A stretch of 64,000 bases of DNA from an uncultured Eubacteriales bacterium (GCA_934486455.1 CAKSPR010000004.1:1-64000), one strand, 5' to 3'. Shown: positions 41,283 through 50,216, numbered from the stretch's first letter. Numbers and translations: made by a program. The notes: generated by a model not told the origin, from the sequence alone.

Positions 41283-42140
41283 TTATTTTGCGGAGTTTCT
41301 CTTTCCCTCGTCGGGATTTATGTGTATGTCAAGCTGGTCGAAGGGTATCTGAATATTTTCCTGGGCATAAATATCCTGGGTTATGCCGAGAAGAATTCTT
41401 CTTGCAAGGCGGTGATTTTCCGGCGGACACACCGTTTTTATGAGATAGGAAATACTGCTGCTTCCGAATTCGTTTGTCCCGAGGAACTCACAGTCCTCAA
41501 TGCTCTCCCGCTTTTCGGCCTCCCTGCAGATTTCCTCCATTATCCTTCTCATGCGGTCGGCCGGCTCGGTATAGGGAGCGGGAATATTGACATAGAAGTT
41601 GTCAGACAGAACGGTCATCTCGGAAATATTGCGGTTGCTGACGGTCAGCACGTCTCCGGTGCAGATGTCCTTTATGCGGGTGACCCTTATGTTGAAGGAA
41701 ATTACCTTTCCCACAACATCTCCGTATTTAACGGTGTCTCCCACAACAAAAAAGTGGTCGAGCATGATGTTATTGCCCATGACAAAGTCCTTTAAAACAT
41801 CCTGTAAGGCAAATCCCACCACAATGCTCATGACGCCGAGGCCCGTCACAAGCCCCGAGACATTGACCCCGTTTATTTCGAGAACGGTTATAAAGGCAAT
41901 AAGGAAGACAACATATTTTGCCGCAGAAAAGACAAAACGGGCGTTGGTCTCCTTTTTTCCGTCGATATGGGTGCTGCCCACCACGCGGCTTTTAAATTTC
42001 TTTAAAAGCAAAGCCGCCAAAAGGGCAACGGCCACGACAACTATGCTTCCCCAGAATCTTCCCGATGTAAAAAATTCGGTCAGTTTTTCCAAAACCGCCC
42101 TCCCCTTTCCGAAAAGGTCGTCGCTAAAAAAGCCTTTCAA
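41283..42140 (-). CDS. Small-conductance mechanosensitive channel (MscS family)
   Basis: MscS channels open under membrane tension to release osmolytes. The 285 residues have three hydrophobic segments (about 30-50, 75-95 and 100-130), the last being the Gly/Ala-rich pore helix (GLVTGLGVMSIVVGFALQDV), and a cytoplasmic beta domain (GDTVKYGDVVGKVISFNIRV). The start is a TTG at 42140 behind GGAGGTG. The promoter is so close that the expected transcript begins inside that site. Confidence 0.92.
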   Translation of the reverse strand: MKGFFSDDLFGKGRAVLEKLTEFFTSGRFWGSIVVVAVALLAALLLKKFKSRVVGSTHIDGKKETNARFVFSAAKYVVFLIAFITVLEINGVNVSGLVTGLGVMSIVVGFALQDVLKDFVMGNNIMLDHFFVVGDTVKYGDVVGKVISFNIRVTRIKDICTGDVLTVSNRNISEMTVLSDNFYVNIPAPYTEPADRMRRIMEEICREAEKRESIEDCEFLGTNEFGSSSISYLIKTVCPPENHRLARRILLGITQDIYAQENIQIPFDQLDIHINPDEGKRNSAK

Positions 42141-42154
42141 AAAAGCACCTCCAC

Positions 42155-42183
42155 ATTATATCATTACATCCCGCTTTTATCAA
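42155..42183 (-). promoter_or_regulatory. Promoter of the mscS gene
   Basis: On the minus strand, TTGATA (42178-42183), 17-bp spacer, perfect TATAAT (42155-42160), with TG one base before the -10 box. Only 14 bases separate the -10 box from the start codon. Confidence 0.78.
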
Positions 42184-42308
42184 TATGTTTATTAAAAAAA
42201 GGACGGCGAAATTCTTATGCCGCCGTCAAAAAAGTCCGCTCTGTTTCAAAAAAACGCTCTTTATCTTCTTTTTGCTCAAAAAAAATCACAATTTTTTGCT
42301 TAAAAGAC

Positions 42309-42337
42309 TTGAAAATTTTTTCCCGATTGTGTATTAT
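42309..42337 (+). promoter_or_regulatory. Promoter of the CdaR-like regulator
   Basis: TTGAAA (42309-42314), 17-bp spacer, TATTAT (42332-42337) with TG one base before it. A second TATAAT at 42339-42344 is an alternative -10 box. Confidence 0.65.
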
Positions 42338-42406
42338 GTATAATGTCTAAGGTTATTGGAAACAGAAAATCGTCATTTTAATGGCAAGGATAAGGAGAAT
42401 AACAGA

Positions 42407-43492
42407 ATGTCAAACAGACTTTTTCAGGGAATCGTTCATCAAATGAGCCAGTCCATCGAGCGCACCATCGGCATCATAGATGAAACCTCCGCCGTAATAG
42501 CCTCCAGCGACCTTTCAAGGGTGGGGGAAACGGTGGACATTGATTTTGCGGAGCTTGTTGCCTCGGAAATTCCGGTGGTCATAGGCGACTATACCTATTT
42601 CGGCTTTGGCACTATGGGACACAACGAATATGCCGTGTGCGTCGAGGGAAACGACGCTCAGGCCTCCAAATATGCATCGTTGCTTTCTGTTTCTCTTTCT
42701 TCGGTAAAGCAGTATTACGACGAAAAGCACGACCGCGCCAACTTTATCAAAAACGTCATACTGGACAACATTCTTCCCGGCGACATTTACCTTAAATCCC
42801 GCGAGCTTCACTTTGTGGCCGAGATTTCCAGAGTGGTCATGCTCATCAGAATAGTCAGCCGCAACGACGTTTCGGTTTACGAGGTGGTTCAAAAGCTCTT
42901 CCCCGACAAGCACAAGGATTTTGTCATCAACATCAACGAGACCGACATTGCCCTTGTTAAGGAAGTGCCCGAAGAGATCGAAACCAAGGATCTCGAAAAT
43001 CTCGCCCGTTCGATAGTCGATACCCTTTCAAGCGAATTTTATACCCACGCCGTGGTCGGAATCGGCACCAAGGTCACCGGCGTTAAGGATCTTGCCCGCT
43101 CCTTTAAGGAGGCCAACGTGGCTCTTGAGGTCGGCAAGGTATTCGACAACGAAAAGGCCATCGTAAGCTGTGAAAGCCTCGGCATTGCCAGACTTATCTA
43201 TCAGCTTCCGACCACCCTTTGCGAATCCTTCCTTCGTGAGGTATTTAAAAAGGATTCCATCGAAAGCCTCGATCAGGAGACCCTTTTCACCATTCAGCGG
43301 TTTTTCGACAATAATCTCAATGTTTCCGAAACCTCAAGAAAGCTGTTTGTCCACCGCAACACCCTTGTCTACCGTCTTGAAAAGATCAAAAAGCTCACCG
43401 GCCTCGACCTGAGAGAGTTTGACCATGCCATCGTCTTTAAAATCGCCCTTATGGTCAACAAATACCTCAGCGCCAACCCGGTTAAATATTAA
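42407..43492 (+). CDS. CdaR/PucR-type transcriptional regulator
   Basis: The 361 residues begin with a sugar-diacid-recognition-like domain (ERTIGIIDETSAVIASSDLS, residues 17-36), continue with a GGDEF-like middle region (FYTHAVVGIGTKVTGVKDLA) and end in a PucR C-terminal HTH: FDNNLNVSETSRKLFVHRNT followed by LVYRLEKIKKLTGLDLR. CdaR proteins activate sugar-acid use in response to glycerate-type ligands. The ligand here is unknown, and no sugar-acid genes are adjacent. It is monocistronic, ended by a strong terminator. TAAGGAGA precedes the ATG. Confidence 0.85.
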   Translation: MSNRLFQGIVHQMSQSIERTIGIIDETSAVIASSDLSRVGETVDIDFAELVASEIPVVIGDYTYFGFGTMGHNEYAVCVEGNDAQASKYASLLSVSLSSVKQYYDEKHDRANFIKNVILDNILPGDIYLKSRELHFVAEISRVVMLIRIVSRNDVSVYEVVQKLFPDKHKDFVININETDIALVKEVPEEIETKDLENLARSIVDTLSSEFYTHAVVGIGTKVTGVKDLARSFKEANVALEVGKVFDNEKAIVSCESLGIARLIYQLPTTLCESFLREVFKKDSIESLDQETLFTIQRFFDNNLNVSETSRKLFVHRNTLVYRLEKIKKLTGLDLREFDHAIVFKIALMVNKYLSANPVKY

Positions 43493-43555
43493 TTTGACCA
43501 CGCATTTAAAATTCTTCAAAAGAATTTTTACCGACCTGTTTATTTCGCAGTTCCA

Positions 43556-43585
43556 AAAAGCCCCTGTTGACAATCAGGGGCTTTT
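43556..43585 (+). terminator. Terminator of the CdaR-like regulator gene
   Basis: A perfect 11-bp stem (43556-43566 with 43575-43585, arms AAAAGCCCCTG) including a T4 end. Confidence 0.8.
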
Positions 43586-43597
43586 GTGATATTCTAT

Positions 43598-43614
43598 TGT
43601 TACAAAGTTGTAAC
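43598..43614 (+). promoter_or_regulatory. WalR-type direct repeat upstream of ftsEX
   Basis: TGTTAC-N5-TGTAAC is a full match to the published WalR/YycF consensus TGTWAH-N5-TGTWAH. It also contains a perfect dyad GTTACAA-AG-TTGTAAC. Genes for FtsEX-linked or wall hydrolases are known WalR targets in other Firmicutes. Confidence 0.55.
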
Positions 43615-43856
43615 CGTAACTTGTGCTCTTTTTCGCACAATTTTCTTAACCATAACGCACACATACAAACACGGTTCCGGCGGAGAAAATTTCTTCGGTC
43701 CGAATGTGCGCGGTAGTGAAGAATTTTCGGTGAAAAGGAGCTCACAAGGCTTTATGCCGCTGTGCGGCGACAATCCGAAAAGCACCGTAGGCAGGCCGTT
43801 TCAGGCGTGTTCCGATATGTGTGTTACGGTTAAAATCCGAAGGGATAGTGATTTTT

Positions 43857-45083
43857 ATGCCAAGCAATTCTTCCTCTGCTCCACTTATAGAATTCCGCGG
43901 TGTTTACAAGGCCTACGACAACGGCACAAAGGCCTTAAATGATGTCAACCTTAAAATAAACAAGGGCGAGTTTGTTTTCGTCGTGGGCGCATCGGGCGCC
44001 GGTAAAAGTACCTTTATCAAAATGATAATGCACGAGGAAAAGCCCAATGCCGGCGAGATTGTGGTGGGAAAATATAAAATGTCCCGCCTTAAAGCCAAGG
44101 ATGTTCCCAAGCTTCGCAGAACCATGGGAATTGTTTTTCAGGATTTCCGCCTTATAAAGGAAAAGACGGTGTTTGAGAACGTCGCCTTTGCCATGCACAT
44201 CATGGGCGCCTCCAAAAGAGAAATCAGACGCAGGGTTTCCTACACGCTGAACATCGTGGGGCTGACCGAAAAGGCCAGATGCTACCCCACCGAGCTTTCG
44301 GGCGGCGAGCAGCAGCGTGTGGCTCTTGCCAGAGCCCTTGTAAACAACCCCGCCATGATACTGGCCGACGAGCCTACGGGAAATGTTGACCCCAACATGT
44401 CTTACGAGATCGTTTCCCTGCTCAACGAGATAAATAAGCGGGGCACCACCATTATTATGGTCACCCACGAGCATCATCTCGTCCGCGACTTCGGACACAG
44501 GGTCATTATGATAGAAAACGGCTCGATAGTGGCCGACAACGAGATCGAGCCCGTTATCGTCAACCCCGAGGACATCGCAGAAAAGGCCTCCATGTTCACC
44601 AAGGACGCCGCCTCGTCCATACACATTCCCTCGGGAATTATCATGGACGACGCAGCAGACGATGTCTTTGATTCCGCCGACGGTGCCGGCGAAAACGAAT
44701 TTGCTTCCCCGTCTCCCGACAGTCAGGGCGGCAGCGAGGGGTATCGTTCAAGCGAACAGGACATAATGTCCTTTGCAAAGCCCCGTTCCGTCGTTTCTTC
44801 GGAAGACGGAGCAGATGTCGGCTTAAACGACAGCATAGATGAGATTTTAAGACAGGCTCTCCCTAAAAAAGACGACGGCAAGGCGGGCGACACCGACGAG
44901 GGCTCTGCCTCCGCAATTGGCGCAAGACCCGCAGCCGCCGCAGACAGTGCGGAGGATCGACCCGCCGCAGACAGCGCCCGCGGGGAAAACAGCGGCGACG
45001 ACGAGGCTCCGATGCTTTCCTTCGCCGATGCAATCAGCGCCTTTGCCGAAAACGCAAACAAAAACGAGGAGGGTGACCGATAA
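43857..45083 (+). CDS. ftsE: Cell-division ATPase FtsE with long C-terminal extension
   Basis: FtsE is the ABC ATPase of the FtsEX complex, which transmits ATP hydrolysis through FtsX to a peptidoglycan hydrolase outside the cell. Residues 10-230 are the ABC domain: Walker A GASGAGKST at 44-52, signature LSGGEQQRVALARAL, Walker B MILADEPTG and switch His in MVTHEHH. FtsE is normally about 230 residues; this one has 408. The extra 175 residues are rich in Asp, Glu, Ala and Ser, with no recognisable fold (AADSAEDRPAADSARGENSG). I chose the ATG at 43857; the preceding AGGGAT is a moderate ribosome binding site. It overlaps ftsX by one base. Confidence 0.92.
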   Translation: MPSNSSSAPLIEFRGVYKAYDNGTKALNDVNLKINKGEFVFVVGASGAGKSTFIKMIMHEEKPNAGEIVVGKYKMSRLKAKDVPKLRRTMGIVFQDFRLIKEKTVFENVAFAMHIMGASKREIRRRVSYTLNIVGLTEKARCYPTELSGGEQQRVALARALVNNPAMILADEPTGNVDPNMSYEIVSLLNEINKRGTTIIMVTHEHHLVRDFGHRVIMIENGSIVADNEIEPVIVNPEDIAEKASMFTKDAASSIHIPSGIIMDDAADDVFDSADGAGENEFASPSPDSQGGSEGYRSSEQDIMSFAKPRSVVSSEDGADVGLNDSIDEILRQALPKKDDGKAGDTDEGSASAIGARPAAAADSAEDRPAADSARGENSGDDEAPMLSFADAISAFAENANKNEEGDR

Positions 45084-46003
45084 TGAAACTGAGAACCTTC
45101 CGTTACCTTCTTTCCGAAGGCTTTAAAAATGTGTGGTCCCACCGTCTTATGTCGGTGGCTTCCTCGGGCGTGCTTATGGCCTGTATGCTCATGATCGGAA
45201 TTGTTTTTTCCATTTCGGCAAATATAGACAACTATGTTTCGGAAATACAGAAAAACGCCGTCGTAATGGCCTTTTTCAAGGATGATGTTTCGAGGGAGGA
45301 CGCTTTGGCGGCCACCGAATCCATAAAAAATCTCGACAACATAAGCAGTGTTAAATTCATTTCCAAGGAAGAGGGTCTTTCGAACCAGGAGGACTCCATG
45401 GGCGAGGAATACAAAGAGATTTTCGCCATTCTTCAAAACGACAATCCCCTTCCCGACGGTGTTCAGATAACCATTTCCGACCTTGAACAGTACAATCAAA
45501 CGGTGGAATCCATACGGGCCGTAAACGGAATAGACATCATCCGCCAGCGGGGAGACTATGTTGACCGGCTTGTGGCCATTCGCTCGGTCATCAGCATAAT
45601 CGGCACGGGAGTTATTCTGCTGCTGCTCATCATTTCATTGGCCATTGTTTCAAACACAATCAAGATAACAATGTTCACCCGCAAGCTTGAGATAAACATT
45701 ATGAAGGCGGTGGGAGCCACCAATCGGTTTATCCGCACCCCCTTTGTTATAGAGGGTATGCTTCTCGGCATAATCGCGGGCGTCGTCTCAACAGGCTTTC
45801 TCTACTTCATCTATAAGCTTGCGGAACAGACCCTCACGAGCTCCTTCTCGGGGCTTGGCGCGTTTGTGCCCTTCACCAAATTTGCTTTCCCGCTTCTCGG
45901 AGCGTTCATATTAATGGGTGCCCTTGTGGGGTCTATCGGAAGCGCCATTTCAATCGGAAAATATTTAAGACACGAAGGGAGCGAGTTCAATGCAATCTTC
46001 TAA
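45083..46003 (+). CDS. ftsX: Cell-division protein FtsX
   Basis: Membrane partner of FtsE. The 306 residues begin with MKLRTFRYLLSEGFKNVWSH, then a first membrane segment (about 22-48), an extracytoplasmic domain of about 120 residues that in other species contacts the hydrolase, and three further membrane segments in the FtsX domain (ISIIGTGVILLLLIISLAIV onward). The start overlaps the ftsE stop (TAATG), and the end overlaps the hydrolase gene by 14 bases. Confidence 0.95.
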   Translation: MKLRTFRYLLSEGFKNVWSHRLMSVASSGVLMACMLMIGIVFSISANIDNYVSEIQKNAVVMAFFKDDVSREDALAATESIKNLDNISSVKFISKEEGLSNQEDSMGEEYKEIFAILQNDNPLPDGVQITISDLEQYNQTVESIRAVNGIDIIRQRGDYVDRLVAIRSVISIIGTGVILLLLIISLAIVSNTIKITMFTRKLEINIMKAVGATNRFIRTPFVIEGMLLGIIAGVVSTGFLYFIYKLAEQTLTSSFSGLGAFVPFTKFAFPLLGAFILMGALVGSIGSAISIGKYLRHEGSEFNAIF

Positions 46004-47198
46004 GTTAAATTCGGGCAAACTGAAAATTGTGAAAACGGCCGTTTCTTTTATTCTGACTCTTTCGCTTGTAATGACCTGCTTTTCGGCGAATTTTCTTTCG
46101 GCCGGGGCCGCAAGCTACCGCGAAAAGATAAACGAGCTTGAAGGCAAGCAGGCCAAGGTTAAGGAGCAGATAAACAGCCTTAAAAGCGACATAAGCGACC
46201 GGGAAAAGCTTAAAGACGCACTTCAGCAGGAGATCGACACGGTGCAGGCGCAGATCGATGTTTATAACGGTCAGCTTACCGAGGTTGAAAACCGCCTTTC
46301 TCAGATCGAGGCTCAAAAGGTGCAAAAGCAAAACGACCTTGAAAGCACAAAGCAGACCTTTATGACCCGCCTTCGCGCCATGTATGTGTCGGGAGACAAT
46401 TCCATGCTCAACGTGCTTCTTTCGGCCAACGATTTCGGCGATTTTCTTTATCGCGATCAGCTTCTTTCCAGCGTTACCGATCACGACAACGCCATTATGG
46501 AACAGCTCAAGGCCGACATAAAGTCGGTTGAGGAGCTGGAAGCTCAGGCAAACGAAGAAAAGCAGGAAATACAGTCCATTAAATCCGAGGTCGACGCAAA
46601 GCGTTCCGAGCTCGGCGACCGTATGAAGGAAATGAACGCGGTTATCTCCGACCTTGAGGGTCAGAAATCCGGCCTTGAGGATCAGCTGGACGAATATGCC
46701 GCCGCCATCGACGAATTTGAGGCCAAAATTCAGGCCGAAGCCGCCGCGGCAGCAAAAAAGAACAACAGTTCTTCATCCCAAAGCCCGTCTTACAGCGGAG
46801 GCTCTCCCAATGCAGGCGGATGGGTGTGGCCCTGCCCCGGATTTTACTACATATCCTCTTATGTGGGTCCCCGCTGGGGAAGAACCCATAACGGCCTTGA
46901 CATTGCCGGAGGAAGCATATACGGAAAGCCCATTGTTGCAGCCCGTGCCGGAACGGTCATCGACGCAGGCTGGAACAGCGGCGGATACGGCAACTATGTC
47001 ATGATAAACCACGGCGACGGATTCATCACAATATACGGCCATATGTCAAGCGTTGCCGCCTATAACGGCCAGTCGGTTTCGGCAGGGCAGGTTATAGGAT
47101 ATGTGGGCAATTCCGGCCGCTCTACCGGTCCTCATCTTCACTTTGAGGTAAGGCTCAACGGCAGTGTGGAAGACCCTCTCAACTATGTCAGCCGCTGA
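45990..47198 (+). CDS. Coiled-coil M23 peptidoglycan hydrolase, EnvC/PcsB-type partner of FtsEX
   Basis: Exported hydrolase predicted to cut peptide cross-links at the septum under control of FtsEX. Residues 1-42 are a signal peptide (SANFLSAGAAS). A long coiled coil follows (about 45-255; KINELEGKQAKVKEQINSLK and similar), then a Ser/Gly linker and an M23 domain with zinc ligands His300 and Asp304 (HNGLD), His351 (YGHMS) and His384 (HLHFE). All catalytic residues are present. The 14-base overlap with ftsX gives strong coupling. In pneumococcus the functional analogue PcsB has a CHAP domain instead. Confidence 0.93.
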   Translation: MQSSKLNSGKLKIVKTAVSFILTLSLVMTCFSANFLSAGAASYREKINELEGKQAKVKEQINSLKSDISDREKLKDALQQEIDTVQAQIDVYNGQLTEVENRLSQIEAQKVQKQNDLESTKQTFMTRLRAMYVSGDNSMLNVLLSANDFGDFLYRDQLLSSVTDHDNAIMEQLKADIKSVEELEAQANEEKQEIQSIKSEVDAKRSELGDRMKEMNAVISDLEGQKSGLEDQLDEYAAAIDEFEAKIQAEAAAAAKKNNSSSSQSPSYSGGSPNAGGWVWPCPGFYYISSYVGPRWGRTHNGLDIAGGSIYGKPIVAARAGTVIDAGWNSGGYGNYVMINHGDGFITIYGHMSSVAAYNGQSVSAGQVIGYVGNSGRSTGPHLHFEVRLNGSVEDPLNYVSR

Positions 47199-47313
47199 GC
47201 GAAAACAGCAAAAATCCGCAGTAGAAGTTTTTTGACTTTCCGCTTGTGATTTTTGGTAATTTGCCGAAAGGCATTTGCAAAAATCTGATTTTTGCCGATA
47301 TTTTAAATGAAAT

Positions 47314-47378
47314 ATTACCGACAGTATTAATTTCCTCGATTTTTCGATGCGCAATTTGACTGTCGGTAATTTTTTTTG
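47314..47378 (+). terminator. Terminator of the ftsEX-hydrolase operon
   Basis: A perfect 12-bp stem (47314-47325 with 47359-47370, arms ATTACCGACAGT) with a 33-base loop and a T7 tail. The loop is long, but the stem and tail are convincing. Confidence 0.65.
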
Positions 47379-47398
47379 AATTTTTTGTGACTTCCCCG

Positions 47399-47427
47399 TT
47401 GTATTTCGGCGGTGATTATGATATAAT
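47399..47427 (+). promoter_or_regulatory. Promoter of livHMGF
   Basis: TTGTAT (47399-47404), 17-bp spacer, perfect TATAAT (47422-47427) with TG one base before it. Confidence 0.75.
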
Positions 47428-47480
47428 CCCTTTATATAAAAATGTCCTGTTATCCGACAGACAAACAGAGGTGTATACAT

Positions 47481-48362
47481 TTGGATTTCTTATCAAATCT
47501 CATAAACGGCCTGAGCCTCGGAAGTATATATGCGGTTATCGCCCTTGGTTACACAATGGTTTACGGTATTGCAAAAATGCTTAACTTTGCTCACGGCGAT
47601 GTTATAATGGTGGGCGGATACATAGTTTTCTCGGCCACTTCATATGCGGGACTCAACCCATATGTGGCGGTGCTCATCTCGATTATCTTCTGTACGCTCC
47701 TCGGTATGACCATCGAGCGGGTGGCTTACAAGCCGCTGAGAAATGCCTCTCCCCTTGCGGTGCTTATAACCGCCATCGGAGTGAGCTACCTGCTTCAAAA
47801 CCTTGCTCTTCTCGTTTTCGGCGCACAGCCCAAGAACTTTACTTCGGTGGTTCCTCTCGAATCCATAAAGCTTTTCGACGGACAGCTCGTCATCTCGGGC
47901 GAGGCCATTGTCACAATTGCCGTAACGGTCATCATAATGATTGCGCTTGTACTGTTCATAAATAAAACCCGTCCCGGCAACGCCATGCGGGCGGTTTCGG
48001 AAGACAGAGGCGCCGCTCAGCTTATGGGCGTTAATGTTAACGGAACCATTGCTCTCACCTTTGCCATCGGCTCGGGCCTTGCGGCTGTGGCCGGCGTGCT
48101 GCTCTGCTCGACCTATTCAAACCTTTCTTCCACAACCGGCGCAATGCCCGGAATCAAGGCCTTTGTCGCGGCGGTTTTCGGCGGCATCGGTTCTATTCCC
48201 GGCGCCATGATAGGCGGCGTGCTCATCGGTATAATCGAAATTCTGGGCAGAGCATACATTTCTTCTCAGATGGCCGATGCCATAGTTTTTGCCGTGCTGA
48301 TAATCGTTCTGGTGGTCAAGCCTACCGGTATTCTCGGCAAGAAAATTGACGAAAAGGTTTAA
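47481..48362 (+). CDS. livH: Branched-chain amino-acid permease LivH
   Basis: First of two membrane permeases of the branched-chain amino-acid ABC importer. The 293 residues start DFLSNLINGLSLGSIYAVIA, contain the family segment MVYGIAKMLNFAHGDVIMVG and end with the conserved TGILGKK. About eight membrane segments are visible, with the EAA-like loop (GIKAFVAAVFGGIGSIPGAM). The TTG at 47481 sits seven bases after GAGGTG and begins exactly where homology starts; an in-frame ATG 13 codons upstream lacks a binding site. Confidence 0.94.
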   Translation: MDFLSNLINGLSLGSIYAVIALGYTMVYGIAKMLNFAHGDVIMVGGYIVFSATSYAGLNPYVAVLISIIFCTLLGMTIERVAYKPLRNASPLAVLITAIGVSYLLQNLALLVFGAQPKNFTSVVPLESIKLFDGQLVISGEAIVTIAVTVIIMIALVLFINKTRPGNAMRAVSEDRGAAQLMGVNVNGTIALTFAIGSGLAAVAGVLLCSTYSNLSSTTGAMPGIKAFVAAVFGGIGSIPGAMIGGVLIGIIEILGRAYISSQMADAIVFAVLIIVLVVKPTGILGKKIDEKV

Positions 48363-48376
48363 GGAGGTCGGAAGTT

Positions 48377-49471
48377 TTGAAAAGCAAACTGTTAAAGCCA
48401 TATACCAAAAGCAACTTCATCACCTACGGCATCCTGCTTGCGGCCTTCGTGATAATGCAGACCCTTTATTCAACCGGCAATCTTAAAAGCATGACCAAGG
48501 GACTTCTTGTTCCCATTTGTATGTACATCATTCTTGCCGTCTCCCTTAATCTGACGGTGGGTATCCTCGGAGAATTGAGCCTCGGCCACGCAGGATTTAT
48601 GTGTATCGGCGCTTATACCAGCTCGATTTTTTCGGTGGTTATGCAGCATTCCATCCCCGAAAGCTACATCAGATTTCCCCTTGCACTGCTTATCGGCGGA
48701 ATTTTCGCCGCCGTTTTCGGCGTGCTCATCGGAATCCCCGTTCTCCGTCTTAAGGGCGACTACCTTGCGATTGTTACCCTCGCCTTCGGAGAAATTATTC
48801 AGAACTTTGCAAAATCCATCTATCTCGGCTATGATAAAAACGGCATACATGCCTCTCTGACCTCGGCCACCGACATGGGTCTTGACCCGGTGGACGGCAC
48901 CCTTCTGATAAACGGCCCCCAGGGAATTGAGGGCACCCCCCACGATTCAAACTTTATCGTTGGATTTATTCTCGTATTTCTCACCGTAGTGATTTGCCTC
49001 AACTTTATCCATTCCCGCTCGGGACGGGCGGTCATGGCCATCCGCGACAACCGCATTGCGGCCGAATCAATCGGTATAAATGTCGCCAAATATAAGCTCA
49101 TTGCCTTCTCTCTTTCGGCATTCCTTGCCGGAATCGCCGGTGTTCTTTATTCCCACAACCTAAGCATTTTGGCCGCATCCTCCAAAAACTTCGGCTATAA
49201 TATGTCGATAATGATACTGGTCTTTGTGGTGCTCGGCGGAATGGGAAATATCCGCGGTTCGATAATCGCCGCAACCATTTTGACCGTACTGCCCGAGGTG
49301 CTTCGCGAGGTGGCCGACTACCGTATGCTTATCTACGCTTTGGCTCTCATCATTATGATGATATTTACCTCAAACGAAACACTCATCGGCTATCGCCGGA
49401 GAGTCTTCGGGGCGGTTAAAAAAATCTTTGCAGGAAACAAGAAGGAGGCGGCTGATAATGTCAATGCTTAA
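48377..49471 (+). CDS. livM: Branched-chain amino-acid permease LivM
   Basis: Second permease of the importer, 364 residues with about ten membrane segments. Family motifs include LTVGILGELSLGHAGFMCIG, LRLKGDYLAIVTLAFGEI and the cytoplasmic loop SGRAVMAIRDNRIAAESIGI. The TTG start lies eight bases after AAGGAGGT. It follows livH by 14 bases and overlaps livG by 14 bases. Confidence 0.95.
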   Translation: MKSKLLKPYTKSNFITYGILLAAFVIMQTLYSTGNLKSMTKGLLVPICMYIILAVSLNLTVGILGELSLGHAGFMCIGAYTSSIFSVVMQHSIPESYIRFPLALLIGGIFAAVFGVLIGIPVLRLKGDYLAIVTLAFGEIIQNFAKSIYLGYDKNGIHASLTSATDMGLDPVDGTLLINGPQGIEGTPHDSNFIVGFILVFLTVVICLNFIHSRSGRAVMAIRDNRIAAESIGINVAKYKLIAFSLSAFLAGIAGVLYSHNLSILAASSKNFGYNMSIMILVFVVLGGMGNIRGSIIAATILTVLPEVLREVADYRMLIYALALIIMMIFTSNETLIGYRRRVFGAVKKIFAGNKKEAADNVNA

Positions 49472-50216
49472 GATAACAAATTTGGGCATTTCTTTCGGCG
49501 GTCTTCGCGCGGTAGACGACTTTAATGTCGAAATTGAAAAGGGTGAGCTTTACGGTCTCATCGGCCCTAACGGAGCGGGAAAAACCACCGTTTTCAACCT
49601 GCTTACCGGTGTTTACAAGCCCACCGACGGCACAATAATTCTTGACGGCAAGAACATAACCGGCAAATCCACCGCCGAAATAAACCACGAGGGCATCGCC
49701 CGCACATTCCAAAACATCCGTCTGTTCAAACAGCTTTCGGTAATGGACAATGTTAAGGCGGGACTTCACAACCGCTATAAATACTCGGTGGCCACCGGGG
49801 TATTGCGTCTGCCTAAATTTTTTAAAACCGAAAAAGAAATGGACAGAGCGGCCATGGAGCTTCTGAAGGTGTTCGATCTCGATAAAGAGGCCTCCTACCT
49901 TGCCTCCAACCTGCCCTACGGTAAACAGAGAAAGCTTGAAATTGCCCGTGCCCTTGCCACAAACCCAAAGCTTCTTCTGCTCGATGAGCCGGCCGCCGGC
50001 ATGAACCCCAACGAGACCCAGGAGCTTATGGACACCATCAGATATATCCGCGACAAATTTGACATGACCATTCTGCTTATCGAGCACGACATGCGCCTTG
50101 TCAGCGGAATTTGCGAAAAGCTGACCGTGCTCAACTTCGGTCAGGTGCTGGCCACCGGAACCACATCCGAGGTTCTTTCGGATCCCGCGGTCATCACGGC
50201 ATACCTGGGCGAATAG
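49458..50216 (+). CDS. livG: Branched-chain amino-acid transporter ATPase LivG
   Basis: One of the two ATPases of the importer, 252 residues. Walker A is GPNGAGKTT, the Q-loop lies in IARTFQNIRLF, Walker B is LLLLDEPAAGMNPNE and the H-loop is in LIEHDMRL. The signature is LPYGKQRKLEIARAL, the usual LivG variation of LSGGQ. The ATG at 49458 follows AAGGAGG; the gene overlaps livM. Confidence 0.95.
   Translation: MSMLKITNLGISFGGLRAVDDFNVEIEKGELYGLIGPNGAGKTTVFNLLTGVYKPTDGTIILDGKNITGKSTAEINHEGIARTFQNIRLFKQLSVMDNVKAGLHNRYKYSVATGVLRLPKFFKTEKEMDRAAMELLKVFDLDKEASYLASNLPYGKQRKLEIARALATNPKLLLLDEPAAGMNPNETQELMDTIRYIRDKFDMTILLIEHDMRLVSGICEKLTVLNFGQVLATGTTSEVLSDPAVITAYLGE

Larger units (their letters stand above)
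43493..43856 (+). other. Long leader region upstream of ftsE
   Basis: A 364-base gap with the regulator terminator, the WalR-like site, a small TTGTGC/GCACAA hairpin near 43620-43640 and then about 200 bases rich in short inverted repeats (for example CCGCTGTGCGG near 43760). I could not match the latter to a riboswitch class I know. No strong promoter is visible, which fits an activator-dependent start. Confidence 0.5.
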
